64,000 bases of DNA from Calliopum simillimum (taxonomy: Eukaryota; Arthropoda; Insecta; Diptera; Lauxaniidae): the NCBI GenBank assembly GCA_951812925.1, contig OX638368.1:120675309-120739308 (forward strand). Direction: 5' to 3'. The position numbers and the translations under genes are program-made. The notes beneath the pieces are model-generated. The model was not told the origin of the DNA, searched no databases, and worked only from the letters and a program-made list of their open reading frames with translations. Positions 52,926 through 63,253 of the stretch are shown piece by piece; position 1 is the first letter of the stretch; each line of letters opens with the position of its first letter.

Positions 52926-55031
52926 TTATTTATTCACAAATAATTCTAATGAAAAAACGATTACAGAAACAAGATATCCAGTCCCAAGCATTGCCCATCC
53001 AAAACTGAAATACGATAAGTCCAGTGCACTGAGTAACTGCTCATGATCAGCGAAAAAATGCAGAATTCCCGCTTCAATACCATCCCGGGTGAGGTCATTA
53101 AAAGCTTTCTCCATCAAACCCGCCTCGAATGCCTTTAAAAGTAGGGTCTCCATTACTTCATGATATGGTGAAGTGAAAGGCAAAATGAAGCCATTAACCA
53201 TGCTAAACATCTCTACATTCAGCAAACGTACACGTGGGGTACGCAGGAAATATTGTTGAGGAGCATAAAAATCATGTACCCACTGTGGCAATAAATGTAT
53301 ATAGGAATTGTTAAGTTGACGCTGATCTTGCGACATAGTATTATAATCGACCATGATCATTTTAGCGCGTAATTGAGGATCATCAGGAAAAAATGGCAAA
53401 AGAAATTCAACCATTTCAATGGAATATGGTGAGGCGATGAGATCAGCGTAGCTATTTAATTGTGCTTCATAAATCGGGGTCGTTAAGAAACTGGTCAAGA
53501 GTGTTATATACGAATTTGTCACAAGAAATCCGAATAAAATTTGCAGTAAATACATCAGTATTAATTGCTTTTTCCGATGTTTTGGTTGTACTGCGTTTTG
53601 AGAAAACATTATTAGTGCTACGGCTTGTAGAAAGGAATATATGAATGCATTAAACTCATGTTGAAGGTAACGTAGTGGAGACTTTTCGGTAATCTCATTT
53701 ACAGCAAATTCTACACTTTTGTGAGCAACAACGTTTAAATAGGCTAGTTTGGTATCGGAAACATTTCTTTCCTCCTGCCGGTTGATACCAATGGTCTTAT
53801 GTTTTTCACTGCCAGAAAGACTTTTTTCAGTTTTTTTCTTATCAACTGTAGTTTTAAGATATTTAATTGATTCGCTTTCAAAAACTGCTTTGCATTTTTC
53901 ATATTTGCTTCCAAGAGATCTTGAAATTTTTCGAAACAAATGAACAATTTGTAAACTTAAATAGTTCCTGGCAATAATGATCGTTTTAGTTGTGGCATTT
54001 TCTGCATTTGGTCCAGATGAAGTAGAATTTTGCATTTTTTGCCGTAATTTATCACCCATATAATACAAAAATGCTACAATGAGTACGTAAATGCCTAAAG
54101 TTATCCACAAAGTTTTATCAAATGGCGCCAACAGATAATGCGATACATTTATTGGTTTGGCATGCGGCACTTGCATATAGAGTTTAAGCAATTGAAAATT
54201 AAAAGTAGTCAGCCATTGTTCACTGTCCATAGCAAAAGGATGCGCTGTTATATCAATGTGACCTTTTTTTAAAGCTTTGATCATTTCCTCGTAGTCGATG
54301 GCAGCGGGATAAGGTGGTGGTAGCATAACTTCTTCAATGCTTGCATTATAATGATTAATAAAATACAAAAATATTTTCATAAATTGTCCTGTATGCACCA
54401 AGCGTCCTTTACGATTTATATACTGAAAAACGAAAGGAGGATTCATACCTAAAGGTGTACGTATGGGTTGTCCCAAAAAATTGCAAGGCAGCACAAAACG
54501 AAAATAATCCTGCGTATTATGCACCATAATGGCATGGACTTTGGGAAAAGGCCGATAACTGGCAAAATGCAGTTGTTTGTTCGCTTCGAAAGCAAAAAGT
54601 GCCATGACACGCGTATAACCTTGTGACCAACACCAATTGAAAAGCCATTGCAGCTGCTGAAGTTCCAATATGGGCTGCTGCAAAATGAAAAGCAATTTTG
54701 TTTCATGCATTCGATGCAGCAATTGATTGAGTAGCTTCATTGGTTCCATGTCTTCTGTGGAGTTCTTGAGATGGACTACTGTCATCAGCTGTTTCTTAAA
54801 TGCGTATATTAGTCGATAGCTTATGTTTCCAGTTATCATGAGTTGTGGTAGCTGTGTTGGCATTAAATTATGCGATTTTTCGAGGTTTATGAAAATATTT
54901 GTTTCAACATCTGGTAATGAATTGAGCTCATGAATTTTTTCTTGCACCTCCGCTGAGTCGATTGCATTGGTGTTGTAGACTTGCATCATAATTAATATGA
55001 TCGATATTTTAATTAAATATTTTGTATACAT
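52926..55031 (-). CDS. IR-5: divergent ionotropic receptor (chemoreceptor), intact
   Basis: An intact 701-residue copy. Signal peptide ~1-24; amino-terminal domain with sequons at 69 (GNIS), 90 (KNST); S1 lobe ~190-300 with sequon 229 (YNAS); TM1 ~306-326; Lys/Glu/Ser-rich loop ~327-455 including the 15-residue VVAHKSVEFAVNE segment; pore ~462-483 (SFLQAVALIMFSQN); TM2 ~490-516; S2 to ~665; TM3 ~672-698. The C-terminus is shorter than in the sister genes: it ends ELFVNK in place of ELFVSTFFEK because the 3' sequence diverges at the last codons. Role and location as for IR-2. The 5' flank is conserved for about 250 bp until the palindromic MITE. Confidence 0.9.
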   Translation of the reverse strand: MYTKYLIKISIILIMMQVYNTNAIDSAEVQEKIHELNSLPDVETNIFINLEKSHNLMPTQLPQLMITGNISYRLIYAFKKQLMTVVHLKNSTEDMEPMKLLNQLLHRMHETKLLFILQQPILELQQLQWLFNWCWSQGYTRVMALFAFEANKQLHFASYRPFPKVHAIMVHNTQDYFRFVLPCNFLGQPIRTPLGMNPPFVFQYINRKGRLVHTGQFMKIFLYFINHYNASIEEVMLPPPYPAAIDYEEMIKALKKGHIDITAHPFAMDSEQWLTTFNFQLLKLYMQVPHAKPINVSHYLLAPFDKTLWITLGIYVLIVAFLYYMGDKLRQKMQNSTSSGPNAENATTKTIIIARNYLSLQIVHLFRKISRSLGSKYEKCKAVFESESIKYLKTTVDKKKTEKSLSGSEKHKTIGINRQEERNVSDTKLAYLNVVAHKSVEFAVNEITEKSPLRYLQHEFNAFIYSFLQAVALIMFSQNAVQPKHRKKQLILMYLLQILFGFLVTNSYITLLTSFLTTPIYEAQLNSYADLIASPYSIEMVEFLLPFFPDDPQLRAKMIMVDYNTMSQDQRQLNNSYIHLLPQWVHDFYAPQQYFLRTPRVRLLNVEMFSMVNGFILPFTSPYHEVMETLLLKAFEAGLMEKAFNDLTRDGIEAGILHFFADHEQLLSALDLSYFSFGWAMLGTGYLVSVIVFSLELFVNK

Positions 55032-55289
55032 TTTTAGTGCTATTTTGGTAAAGAAAAATATGACGTTGATATAATAAAGTTTTTTATGACAATATTGTAA
55101 TTTTTTACCTTTGACTTATTACATCCAAGTGAATCCTTTAATGATTTGTCGCACATTGAAATATAAACTGATGATTAAGCATTTTTGTAAAATAAAACGT
55201 TTTGATTTCTTATTTACACTGTTCTGCATTAAAAAATCCCCAAGAGTCTTGCTATAATGCTGACAACCGTACAGTTATTATATATACAT
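55032..55289 (-). promoter_or_regulatory. Conserved IR 5' flank (candidate promoter), copy 5
   Basis: Carries TTTCAATGTGCGACAAATCA and TTAAAGGATTCACTTGGATG on the minus strand. The proximal ACAATATAGAT of other copies reads ACAATATTGTC here. Confidence 0.5.
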
Positions 55290-55291
55290 TA

Positions 55292-55912
55292 GGGTGTCCC
55301 TTATTTGGGAGAAGTCAAAATTTTATGTCGCGCTCCCCCAGAAACGAAAGACTTTGAGAAAAAAATGAGATCCCAGAAAGGACAGGTTTTTTTAAACGAA
55401 TTAACTTGTGCCACGAAGACATTCAAATTTATATGAAAATTAACATAGATTTTATATACTTCTTGTTTTAACTTGCTGGGAATCGCGTTGTCTTATTGTT
55501 TTTCGGGTCGCTGAACACGATACAAGTGTCAAAATTAAATTTTGACAGCTGTCAACGGCTACAGAGCTGTCAAAACTCTTTGATTTTGAAGTTTTGTGAG
55601 TTTGACAGCTCCGTAGCCGTTGACAGCTGTCAAAATTTAATTTTGACACTTGTATCGTGTTCAGCGACCCGAAAAACAATAAGATACACATTTGATGACG
55701 AAAAATATTTCAGGCAACGCGATTCCCAGCAAGTTAAAACAAGAAGTATATAAAATCTATGTTAATTTTCATATAAATTTGAATGTCTTCGTGGCACAGG
55801 TTAATTCGTTTAAAAAAACCTGTCCTTTGGGGGATCTCATTTTTTTCTCAAAGTCTTTCGATTCTGGGGAGCGCGACATAAAATTTTGACTTTTCCTACA
55901 TAAGGGACACCC
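55292..55912. mobile_element. TA-target palindromic MITE
   Basis: Ends GGGTGTCCCTTAT / ATAAGGGACACCC with TA on both outer sides (55290-55291, 55913-55914). The two arms are near-perfect inverted copies of about 280 bp around a loop of only about 25-30 bases (about 55575-55600). The right arm carries an extra insertion of about 30 bp near 55685-55712. The arms contain a nested palindrome TTGACAGCTGTCAA. Mirror-image reading frames on both strands are a by-product of the symmetry. Confidence 0.9.
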
Positions 55913-55914
55913 TA

Positions 55915-57282
55915 ATATACATAGTAAAAGTACTATAATGTTCCAAATTACTTTAATTGAACTATAATTTTACCTTTGCCAACTAAAACGTAGTTCTTAT
56001 CTTTTGCAAGAATTTGTTTTGGAATTTATGTTCACTAGGGGTTGCGTAAAGCCTTCAATATATGGCTACTTTTTTAAAAAATAGTCAAAGTGAGTTGTGT
56101 AATGGTTAGGCATTTGTATGAAAAAAAATTGCTTGGAATTGTACTCCCATGGCACCAAAATATCCTCTTTGATACAATTAATCACTACGTGAAATTTGGT
56201 CTATTTCGGAAAACATTTGATGCATCACAAACCATTTTAAAATCTGAAAAGTGGTTTTGAATATGAAAAATAAAAATTGTGTTTTAAAATTTAAGATGCT
56301 CAACTTTTTAGATGGATTTTGAGAAACAAAATCGAATCAGCAATTTATTTCTCCATAAGTTCTGTAAACTTGAAAATATGGGCCATTCTTTTTCATATCT
56401 TAATTTTCCACCATGAATGGACAATACCTTTAAAACTACAGAACTTACAGAGAAATTAATTGCAGATTCAAATTTAGTGGCTCCAAATCCATATAAAAAA
56501 TTGAACATCTTAAATTTTAAAACACAATTTTTCTTATCATATTCAGGACTTTTTTCGGTTTTTAAAATGGTTTGGAATGCATCAAAAGTTCTCTGAAATG
56601 GACCAAATTTTACATGGTGCTTATCTTCTTCAAAGTAAACATATTGCTGCTGTGGTAACGCAATTCCAAAAAATTTTAAAATTTTAGGCCACCATTCTAT
56701 TGATTGCTGCAAAGGTTAAGGGAGGTTATTTAGATTTCTGGTTGACGCACTAATAAGAGCCGACAGTTTTCGAAGAACAATTTTCGCTTAAAGATCTGAT
56801 AAGTGCTTAACCGAACATTGAGAACTCGGCACTGAGAAATTTGAATTTTTTTTTATGCAGAGGTGACACTCTTCCGTTCAGTATCCATCTTCCTAAGTTT
56901 TGAGGAAGCCACAATATCAAATTTTATAACAATAGCTGATATAAGTGCAGAGATATAGCATTTTGGATGTTTTCCACAGAACATAACAAACAATTTAAAA
57001 AAAAACTTCATATGCGGTTGAATAATTCCGAATATGGACAGCATTTTATTTTTATACATAAGTTAATATACATTACCGGTTTCCTAACAATTTCGATATT
57101 CGAGTGCACTAAAATCCGGACCTGAAGCCATAAAAAAAATTCAGAATCAAAATGCACTAAAAAACTTTCCAAATCTCTTGGGGATTCTAAAAACTTTAAC
57201 TTTGTTGCACAGTGCCATTAATCAACTAATATTTGGTTGATTAGTCACAATGACCGAAAACATTCAACTCATTTAATTATCC
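55915..57282. repeat. Upstream duplicon, copy 5
   Basis: TACTATAATGTTCCAAATTA, then GCCTTCAATATATGGCTACT and, from 56870, ACAATAGCTGATATAAGTGC to TTTGGTTGATTAGTCACAATGA. An inverted repeat in 56190-56640 (TGCATCAAA..GATTTTGAG against CTTAAATTTTAAAACACAATTTTT) is an additional insertion of unknown type. No supported gene; the 134-codon minus-strand frame at 56308-56712 lies in this inverted repeat. Confidence 0.55.
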
Positions 57283-57845
57283 CCCCCTGCGGGTAAGGGG
57301 TCAGAATATGCCCGAGGTAAGCATGCCTGTCGTAAAAGGCGACTAAAAGCGGGTGACCAGCCAGGGTGTGGAAGGGTGTAGCGTTGGACAGCGTTGCGCC
57401 TCGAAAGAAAAACCCACAATGCCCGTAACTGGCACTGACAAGGCGAGTCGATGCCGCCTTAAAATAAGCATCTTGTCGAAATCCTGAAGCGTCTGATCCA
57501 GAGTGGGCGGCTCCCAGGTCAGCGTCTGTTCAAGATTGGGCGGCTGAAATTAAAAGTGAATTTGGCCACTATATTTGCAGCGCTTGCCGGATCCAGCTTT
57601 AAGCTTATAACTTACTGCGTGGGGCGTTGCAGAGAAGATTATACTAATGAAGCATGGATCGAAAAACGATGGAAAATAACTCTCCAAGTGGTACCCACCA
57701 GAGTGTGGTTAATCCACCTGCCTCGGCAGCATGTACATCGGATTTGGAGGTGCAAGAAACATGCATAGTTAGGAATGATTCTCCTATAACTGGAACCAAT
57801 ATGGTTTCTCAAAATTTTTTGGCCCTATGCTCCTCCTAGGAGTTT
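57283..57845 (+). mobile_element. LINE 5' end (LOA/I/R1-like): 5' UTR and start of ORF1
   Basis: Starts CCCCCCTGCGGGTAAGGGGT, followed by a GC-rich leader with CGTAAAAGGCGACTAAAA that I recognise as a recurrent leader of fly non-LTR elements. ORF1 probably starts at 57654 (MDRKTMENNSPS), and its frame is lost after about 60 codons. Everything downstream is missing. It replaces about 50 bp of the duplicon (between CATTTAATTA and ATGAGTCAGTGG). Confidence 0.55.
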
Positions 57846-58480
57846 AAGGAGAATACAATACATGAGTCAGTGGTAATTATGCGATCGAATGGAATTTATT
57901 GTATCCAAAAACATGTGAATGATTTACAATGCAAGACACCTGTAATACTCGCAATATTTAATTTTATGATATTGAAAAGTTTTTTGTACATATCATGTAC
58001 ATTTACATACATACATTTTTGCCACTTTTCAGAAGAGCAAAGATTCAATATTGATTTTGATAGGTAATAATGTAAAATTTTTTTAAGATAGCATTGCTTT
58101 CTTCTTTTAACCGAATAAGAAACACACAATCTTTTAAAAGATAGATCTTATTGTTTTGTATGAAAATATTAGATTTTTTCAAAATATTTGCTCAAATTTG
58201 AGATAGGATAGTTTACAATGAATTTTTGTTTCAGAAGATTCAAGAGGTAGGCTGAACACGAATTTACCTTTCAAAATGCTTGGGACAAAAGTGATTATGA
58301 TGACAAAAGGTCGAAAATAAGATTTGGAAAATATTAGGTATAGTCGTCTCCGAGCCCTTTCATACGTTTTAGGTTAATTTTGCTAACAAAAATTTATTGC
58401 TCAAATCGTTAGGGAATTGTTGAAGAAAACTTAAGCAAATTATCAGAAACGTCCCTGACTTCACTCATAGGTTTCGGACC
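57846..58480. repeat. Duplicon segment shared with 34830-35820
   Basis: ATGAGTCAGTGGTAATTATG, TTATTGTATCCAAAAACATG and ATAGCATTGCTTTCTTCTTT match 34830-34880 and 35490-35660; the MITE at 34920 is absent here, giving its empty site. No gene. Confidence 0.6.
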
Positions 58481-58770
58481 CATTTTTCTAAATAAATTTA
58501 CTGCTCCAATCAATAGCAAAAAGCCAAAAAAAAGGTTCGATAGGGAAAGGTCGATGGAAAAATTCCGAAACTATCACTGGTCTCCCCGACCCATCTTAGA
58601 AGTTTTGGTACCATTTGAAAAAAAATTTAATTGCTACAATCGATAGGAAAATCCTACGAAAGCTCGGATATACCCCTGATAGTTTCCTAAATTTTTCATC
58701 GACCTTTCCCTATCGATTGGAGCAATAAATTTTTTTTTGAAAAATATGACCAAAACTCCTAAGAAGGATC
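58480..58770. repeat. Inverted repeat, 40-100 bp arms
   Basis: CGATAGGGAAAGGTCGATGG (58538) and the inverse CATCGACCTTTCCCTATCG (58697-58715), extended by GAAACTATCA/TGATAGTTTC and, less well, by the flanking GGACCCATTTTTC / GAAAAATATGACC segments. Could form a hairpin of about 180 bp. Origin unknown. Confidence 0.65.
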
Positions 58771-59324
58771 GTTAAAGTTTTAAAAATTTTCTACAACCTC
58801 TGACTGGTACAATAATTGTTTTTTTAAAAATGTGACCAAAACTCCTAAGGATAGTCGGAAACAATAATGATAATGTTTAAAAATTTTATGCGGCCTGCCT
58901 TATCGATTGCTGCAGTGATGGAGTACTTAATGTAATTAAACAAGAAATTTGAAAAATTAGATTTTTGAGATAAGATAAGTCTACAATTGACACGATGCCT
59001 TCCTTTTGATTAAAATATCGTTTTTCCGGCCGCGTAATTGTAAAACGTATCAAAAGACACGATTTTGGGACGCGAATACTATCTATACCCTGAAAAAAAA
59101 TTTTAGTTTTTAAACGCTTAAATTTTTACAAGATCACAGTCTTTATTTTTAAAGCACCCGACCATTCTGTAATGAAAAAAAAAAGTTGTGACCAAAAAAC
59201 ATTTTTTTTTTTAGCCAAAATGAGCCCTCAGTGCTCCATTCGTTTTTCTCAGAACAAAAAAAATTTGTAAATTTTGAGTTGGTTTCGAGATTTTTTGAAG
59301 TCATATTTCTTTTAACTTTCTATA
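58771..59324. other. Spacer, nothing recognised
   Basis: AT-rich, with ATGACCAAAACTCCTAAG-type phrases repeated at 58747 and 58831. No gene supported. Confidence 0.35.
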
Positions 59325-59441
59325 AGTTAGGTTTGTGCATCATTCTTGATTACAAATTAAGCAACTTGCAATCATCTTATCGAAAATACCAGTGTCAAAA
59401 GTCTGGAATATTAATAAACTATACTTATACATACATTATAC
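59325..59441 (-). promoter_or_regulatory. IR-6 3' flank
   Basis: Part of the IR-4/IR-5-type 3' flank (TTCTTGATTACAAATTAAGC, CAATCATCTTATCGAAAATA), shortened before the stop codon. Confidence 0.45.
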
Positions 59442-61552
59442 TTATTTCTTAAAAAATAATTCAAATGCAAAAACGATTACAGAAACAAAAACTCCAACCC
59501 CAAGCATTGCCCATCCAAAATTGAAATACAATAAGTCCAGTGCATTGAATAATTGCTCATGATCAACGAAAAAATGCAGAATTCCTGCTTCAATACCATC
59601 CCGGGTGAGGTCATTAAAGGCTTTCTCCATTAAACTCGCCTCGAATGCCTTTAAAAGTAGGTTCTCCATTACTTCTTGATATGGTGAAGTGAATGGCAGC
59701 AAGAAACCAATAACCATGCTACAGAAATCTACTTTCAGCAAACGTACACGTAGGGTACGCAGGAAATATTGTTGTGGAGCCTAAAAATCATACATCCATT
59801 GTGGCATTAAATTTATAGAGGAATTGTTAAGTTGACGCTGATGTTGCAGCACGGTATTATATAATCGACCATGATCATTTCAGCGCGTAATTGTGGATCA
59901 TCAGGAAAAAATGGTAAAACAAAGTCAGCCATGTTAAAAGAATATGGTGAGGCAATGACATCAGCGAGGCTATTTAATTGTAGTTCATAAATCGTTGTTG
60001 TTAAAAAACTGGTCAAGAGTGTTATATACGAGTTTGTCACAAGAAAACCGAATAAAATTTGGAGTAAATACATCAATATTAATCGTTTTTTCTGATGTTT
60101 TGGTTGTGCAGTGTTTTGAGAATACATTATTAGTGCTAAGGCTTGTAGTAGAGAGCACTTGAATGCATAAAACTCATGTTGAAAGTAACGTAGTAGAGAT
60201 TTGTGAGCAATCTTATTTGCAACTTCCACACCTTCTTGAGCAACAACGTTTGTATCGGCTGATTTGGTATCGGAATAATTATTTATCTCTTGCTGGCTAA
60301 TACCAATGTTCTCATGAGGTTCGCTGGTAGAAACACATTTTTCCTTATTTTCCTTATTATCTGTAATTTTAAAATATTCAATTGATTTCCCTACAACAAC
60401 GGTATTGCGTGTTTCATCTTTGCTTCAAAGAGAATTTGAAATTTTTCGAAACAACTGATCAATTTGTAAAAATACGCAGTTTTTAGCAATGATGTCAATA
60501 ATCATTTCAGTTCTGGCATTTTCAGCATTTTGTTCAGATTTATGGTGGTTTTGCATTTTTTGGCGTAAATTATCTCCCAAATAATACAAAAATGCCACAA
60601 TGAGTAAATAAAGGGCTAAAGTTATCCACAAAGTTTTATGGAATGGCGCCAACAGATAATGTGATGAATTGATTGGTTTGGCATGCGGAACAAGCAGATA
60701 CAATTTAATCAATTGAAAAGTAAAAGTAATCAGCGAATTTTCGTTGCGCATAGCAAAAGGATGCGCTGCTATATCAATGTGCCCTTTTTCTAAAGCTTTG
60801 ATCATTTCCTCGTAGTTGAAGGCAGCGGGATAAGGTGGTTGTAGCATAACTTCTTCAATGCTTGCATTATAATGATTAATAAAATACAAAAATATTTTCA
60901 TAAATTGTTCTGTATGCACCAAGCGTCCTTTACGATTTATATAATGAAATACTGAAGGTGGATTCATACCTAAAGGTGAACGTATGGATTGACCGAAAAA
61001 ATCGTTAGGCAGTACTGAACGAAAATAATCCTGCGTATTATGCACCATAATGGCATAAACTTTGCGAAAAAGTAGATAACTGGCAAAGTGAAGTTGTTTG
61101 GTCGCTTTGAAAGCAAAAAGTGCCATGACACGCGTATAATCTTGTGACCAACACCAATTGAAAAGCCATTGTAGCTGCTAAAGTTCCATTATGGGCTGCT
61201 GCACAATGAAAAGCAGTTTTGTTTCATGCATTCGATGCAGCAGTTGATTGAGTAGCTTCAGTGGTTCCATATCTTCTGTTGAGTTCTTGAGATGGACTAC
61301 TGTCATCAGCTGTTTCTTAAATGCGTATATTAGTCGGTAGCTTATGTTGCCAGTTATCACGAGATGTCGTAGCTGCGTTAGCATTAAATAATGCGATTTT
61401 TCGAGGTTTATGAAAATATTTGTTTCAGTATCTGGTAATAAATTGAGTTCATGAATTTTTTCTTGCACCTCCGTTGAGTCGATTGCATTGGTGTTTTAGA
61501 CTTGCATCATAATTATTATGATCGATATTTTAAATAAATATTTTGTATACAT
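59442..61552 (-). pseudogene. IR-6: ionotropic receptor pseudogene
   Basis: Full-length homology to IR-4/IR-5 from the ATG at 61550-61552 (MYTKYLFKISI) to the end ELFFKK. The frame is broken by stop codons at 61496-61498 (in the signal peptide), 61178-61180, 60425-60427 and 59781-59783, and by a 2-bp insertion near 59857-59862 (TATATAATC for TATAATC). It has the 15-residue loop segment in diverged form (VVAQEGVEVANK). Ligand-binding, pore and TM3 regions are otherwise well conserved, so loss of function is old enough for several hits but not ancient. Confidence 0.93.
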
Positions 61553-61820
61553 TTAATGCTATTTTGTTAAAAAATAATTTTGCATTAATTTGATAGATTT
61601 TTTTGTATCTATATTGTAGTGTTTTACCTTTGACTTTTTACATCCAAGTGAATTCTTTAATGATTTATCGCACATTGAAATATAAATAAAATAAATCATT
61701 GTGATTTCTTATTTACACTGTACTACATTAAAAAACCCCAAGGGTCTTGCAATAATATTGCAACCGTACAATAATTATGTTCGTATATAGTGGAAGCACT
61801 ATTATTTCATTGATTGTAAT
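61553..61820 (-). promoter_or_regulatory. Conserved IR 5' flank, copy 6
   Basis: Same motifs as the other copies, including ACAATATAGATACAAAAAAA and AAATCATTAAAGAATTCACT (one change), and CCCCAAGGGTCTTGCAATAA further out on the plus strand. Confidence 0.5.
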
Positions 61821-62324
61821 ATAAACACACTATGGTGCCTGTACTAAAATGTTCAAGATTACTATAATTTCACCGTCATACTAAAATTTTATCATAATTT
61901 TATCTTCGCCAACCTCTTGAGTAGTATACGAATTATTTCAATTTATTATTACCCCTCAAAATCTGAAGGATGGTATTCAGAAAGTGGGCTGAGAATATGT
62001 TTTGGAATTTTTTTTAAGTTCATTAGAGATTACGTAAAGCCTTCAATATATGATTTTTCTAAAAAGGTCGAAGTGAGTTTTATAATAATAGCTAGTATGG
62101 TTAGAGCCGTTTTCTAGATGTCTGTTTTACGTACTAATCATAATTACAACCAACAGTTTTCAGTAAAAAATTATCGGTTAAAGATCTAATTCAGGTGTTC
62201 TCAACCGTTTCTGGTCACAATTACCCCTTCAAATTCTTCACAAGCTCCTCCCCCCAATAAAAAAAAGATAACAATATGAATGTTTAAGTACTTCGCACAT
62301 AAATATGTACTTTTTATTCAAAAA
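61820..62324. repeat. Upstream duplicon, copy 6
   Basis: Near-identical to 16830-17318, from ACACTATGGTGCCTGTACTA to TTTTTATTCAAAAA, where the Helitron starts; the duplicon resumes at 63254 (TGATTAAGAATTAATATTAT). Confidence 0.8.
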
Positions 62325-63253
62325 CTAGCCTTCTTTGCCCGCTTCGCTAGGCATGTTTGTTTTGTTTTTTTCCCAATAGCTTAGAAGGTATACAGGGATA
62401 AAATTTTGATTTACGCCACTGCCACGTCGCCAATAAAAATTTAGGTATTTTGAGAAAGTTAATTTCATTTCAAATCATCTTAAAAATTGGCAATGGCATA
62501 GCTGGAGTGTCCCAGGAAACTTTTAATTAAGGCTTGTTGATAGTTTGCCTTAGATGTTTTGTCTGTAGTACATCTAGATATTCTTTGTTTTGACTATGAA
62601 GCCTCCGGGTGACCTTCGGGAAGCATCGGGTATTCCAAAAAACTATCAGTTAAAGTTTGTTGATAACTCACCGTAGATTTTTTCCCTCTCGTGTACCAAG
62701 ATATTCTTTGTTTTGATTATGAAGCCTTCGGGTGACCTTCGCGAACCATCGGGTGTTCCAAAAAACTATCAATTAAAGTTTATTGATAATTCACTATAGA
62801 TTTTTTCCCTCTCGTATACCTAGATATTCATCGTTTTGACTATGAAGCCTTCGGGTGACCTTCGAACACCTTCGGGTGTCACAAAAAACTATCACTTACA
62901 GCTTGTTGACAGTTCGCCATAGATATTTTCCCTCTCGTATATCTAGATACTCTTCGTTTTGACTATGAAGCCGTCGGGTGACCTTCGGCAAACTTCGGGT
63001 ATTCCAAAAAACTATCAATTAAAACTTGGTAAAAGCTTGCCATAGATATTTTCCCTCTAGTGTACCTAGATATTCTTCGTTTTGACTATTATGCCTTCGG
63101 GTGGTCTTAGGAAAACTTCGTGTATGGCATATAAACATTTTCATACCTAATATATACTCATTTCCAAATTTTCAGCTCAATTGGACGAATGGTTTCTGAG
63201 TGATAATGCTTCACACAGACACACACACAGTCATTTTTATATAAGTATATAGA
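62325..63253 (-). mobile_element. Helitron (non-autonomous) with five 123-bp repeats
   Basis: In minus-strand sense it begins TCTATATACTTATATAAAAA and ends CTAG, lies between A and T, and has no target duplication. The empty site CAAAAATGGTTAAGAATTAA in the sister unit (17309-17330) confirms the borders. These are the canonical Helitron terminal features (5' TC, 3' CTRR, AT target). It has a (GT)n run near its 5' end. No coding capacity. Confidence 0.88.
62470..63125. repeat. Tandem array, five units of 123 bp
   Basis: The marker GACTATGAAGCC (or variant) falls at 62592, 62715, 62838, 62961 and 63084, a constant 123-bp spacing. Each unit also has TTCGGGTGACCTTCG, CCAAAAAACTATCA and TTTCCCTCTCGT. 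It is internal to the Helitron. Confidence 0.9.

Noticed and set aside
55452..55753. Two similar 80-codon proteins on opposite strands
   Set aside because: They are the two arms of a palindromic MITE read in mirror image.
56308..56712. A 134-codon minus-strand frame as a gene
   Set aside because: It lies in an inverted repeat inside the duplicon, has no recognisable domain, and is not kept in sister copies.
62470..63125. 123-bp repeats as a CRISPR-like or centromeric array
   Set aside because: Five units confined within proven Helitron borders; no spacer structure.
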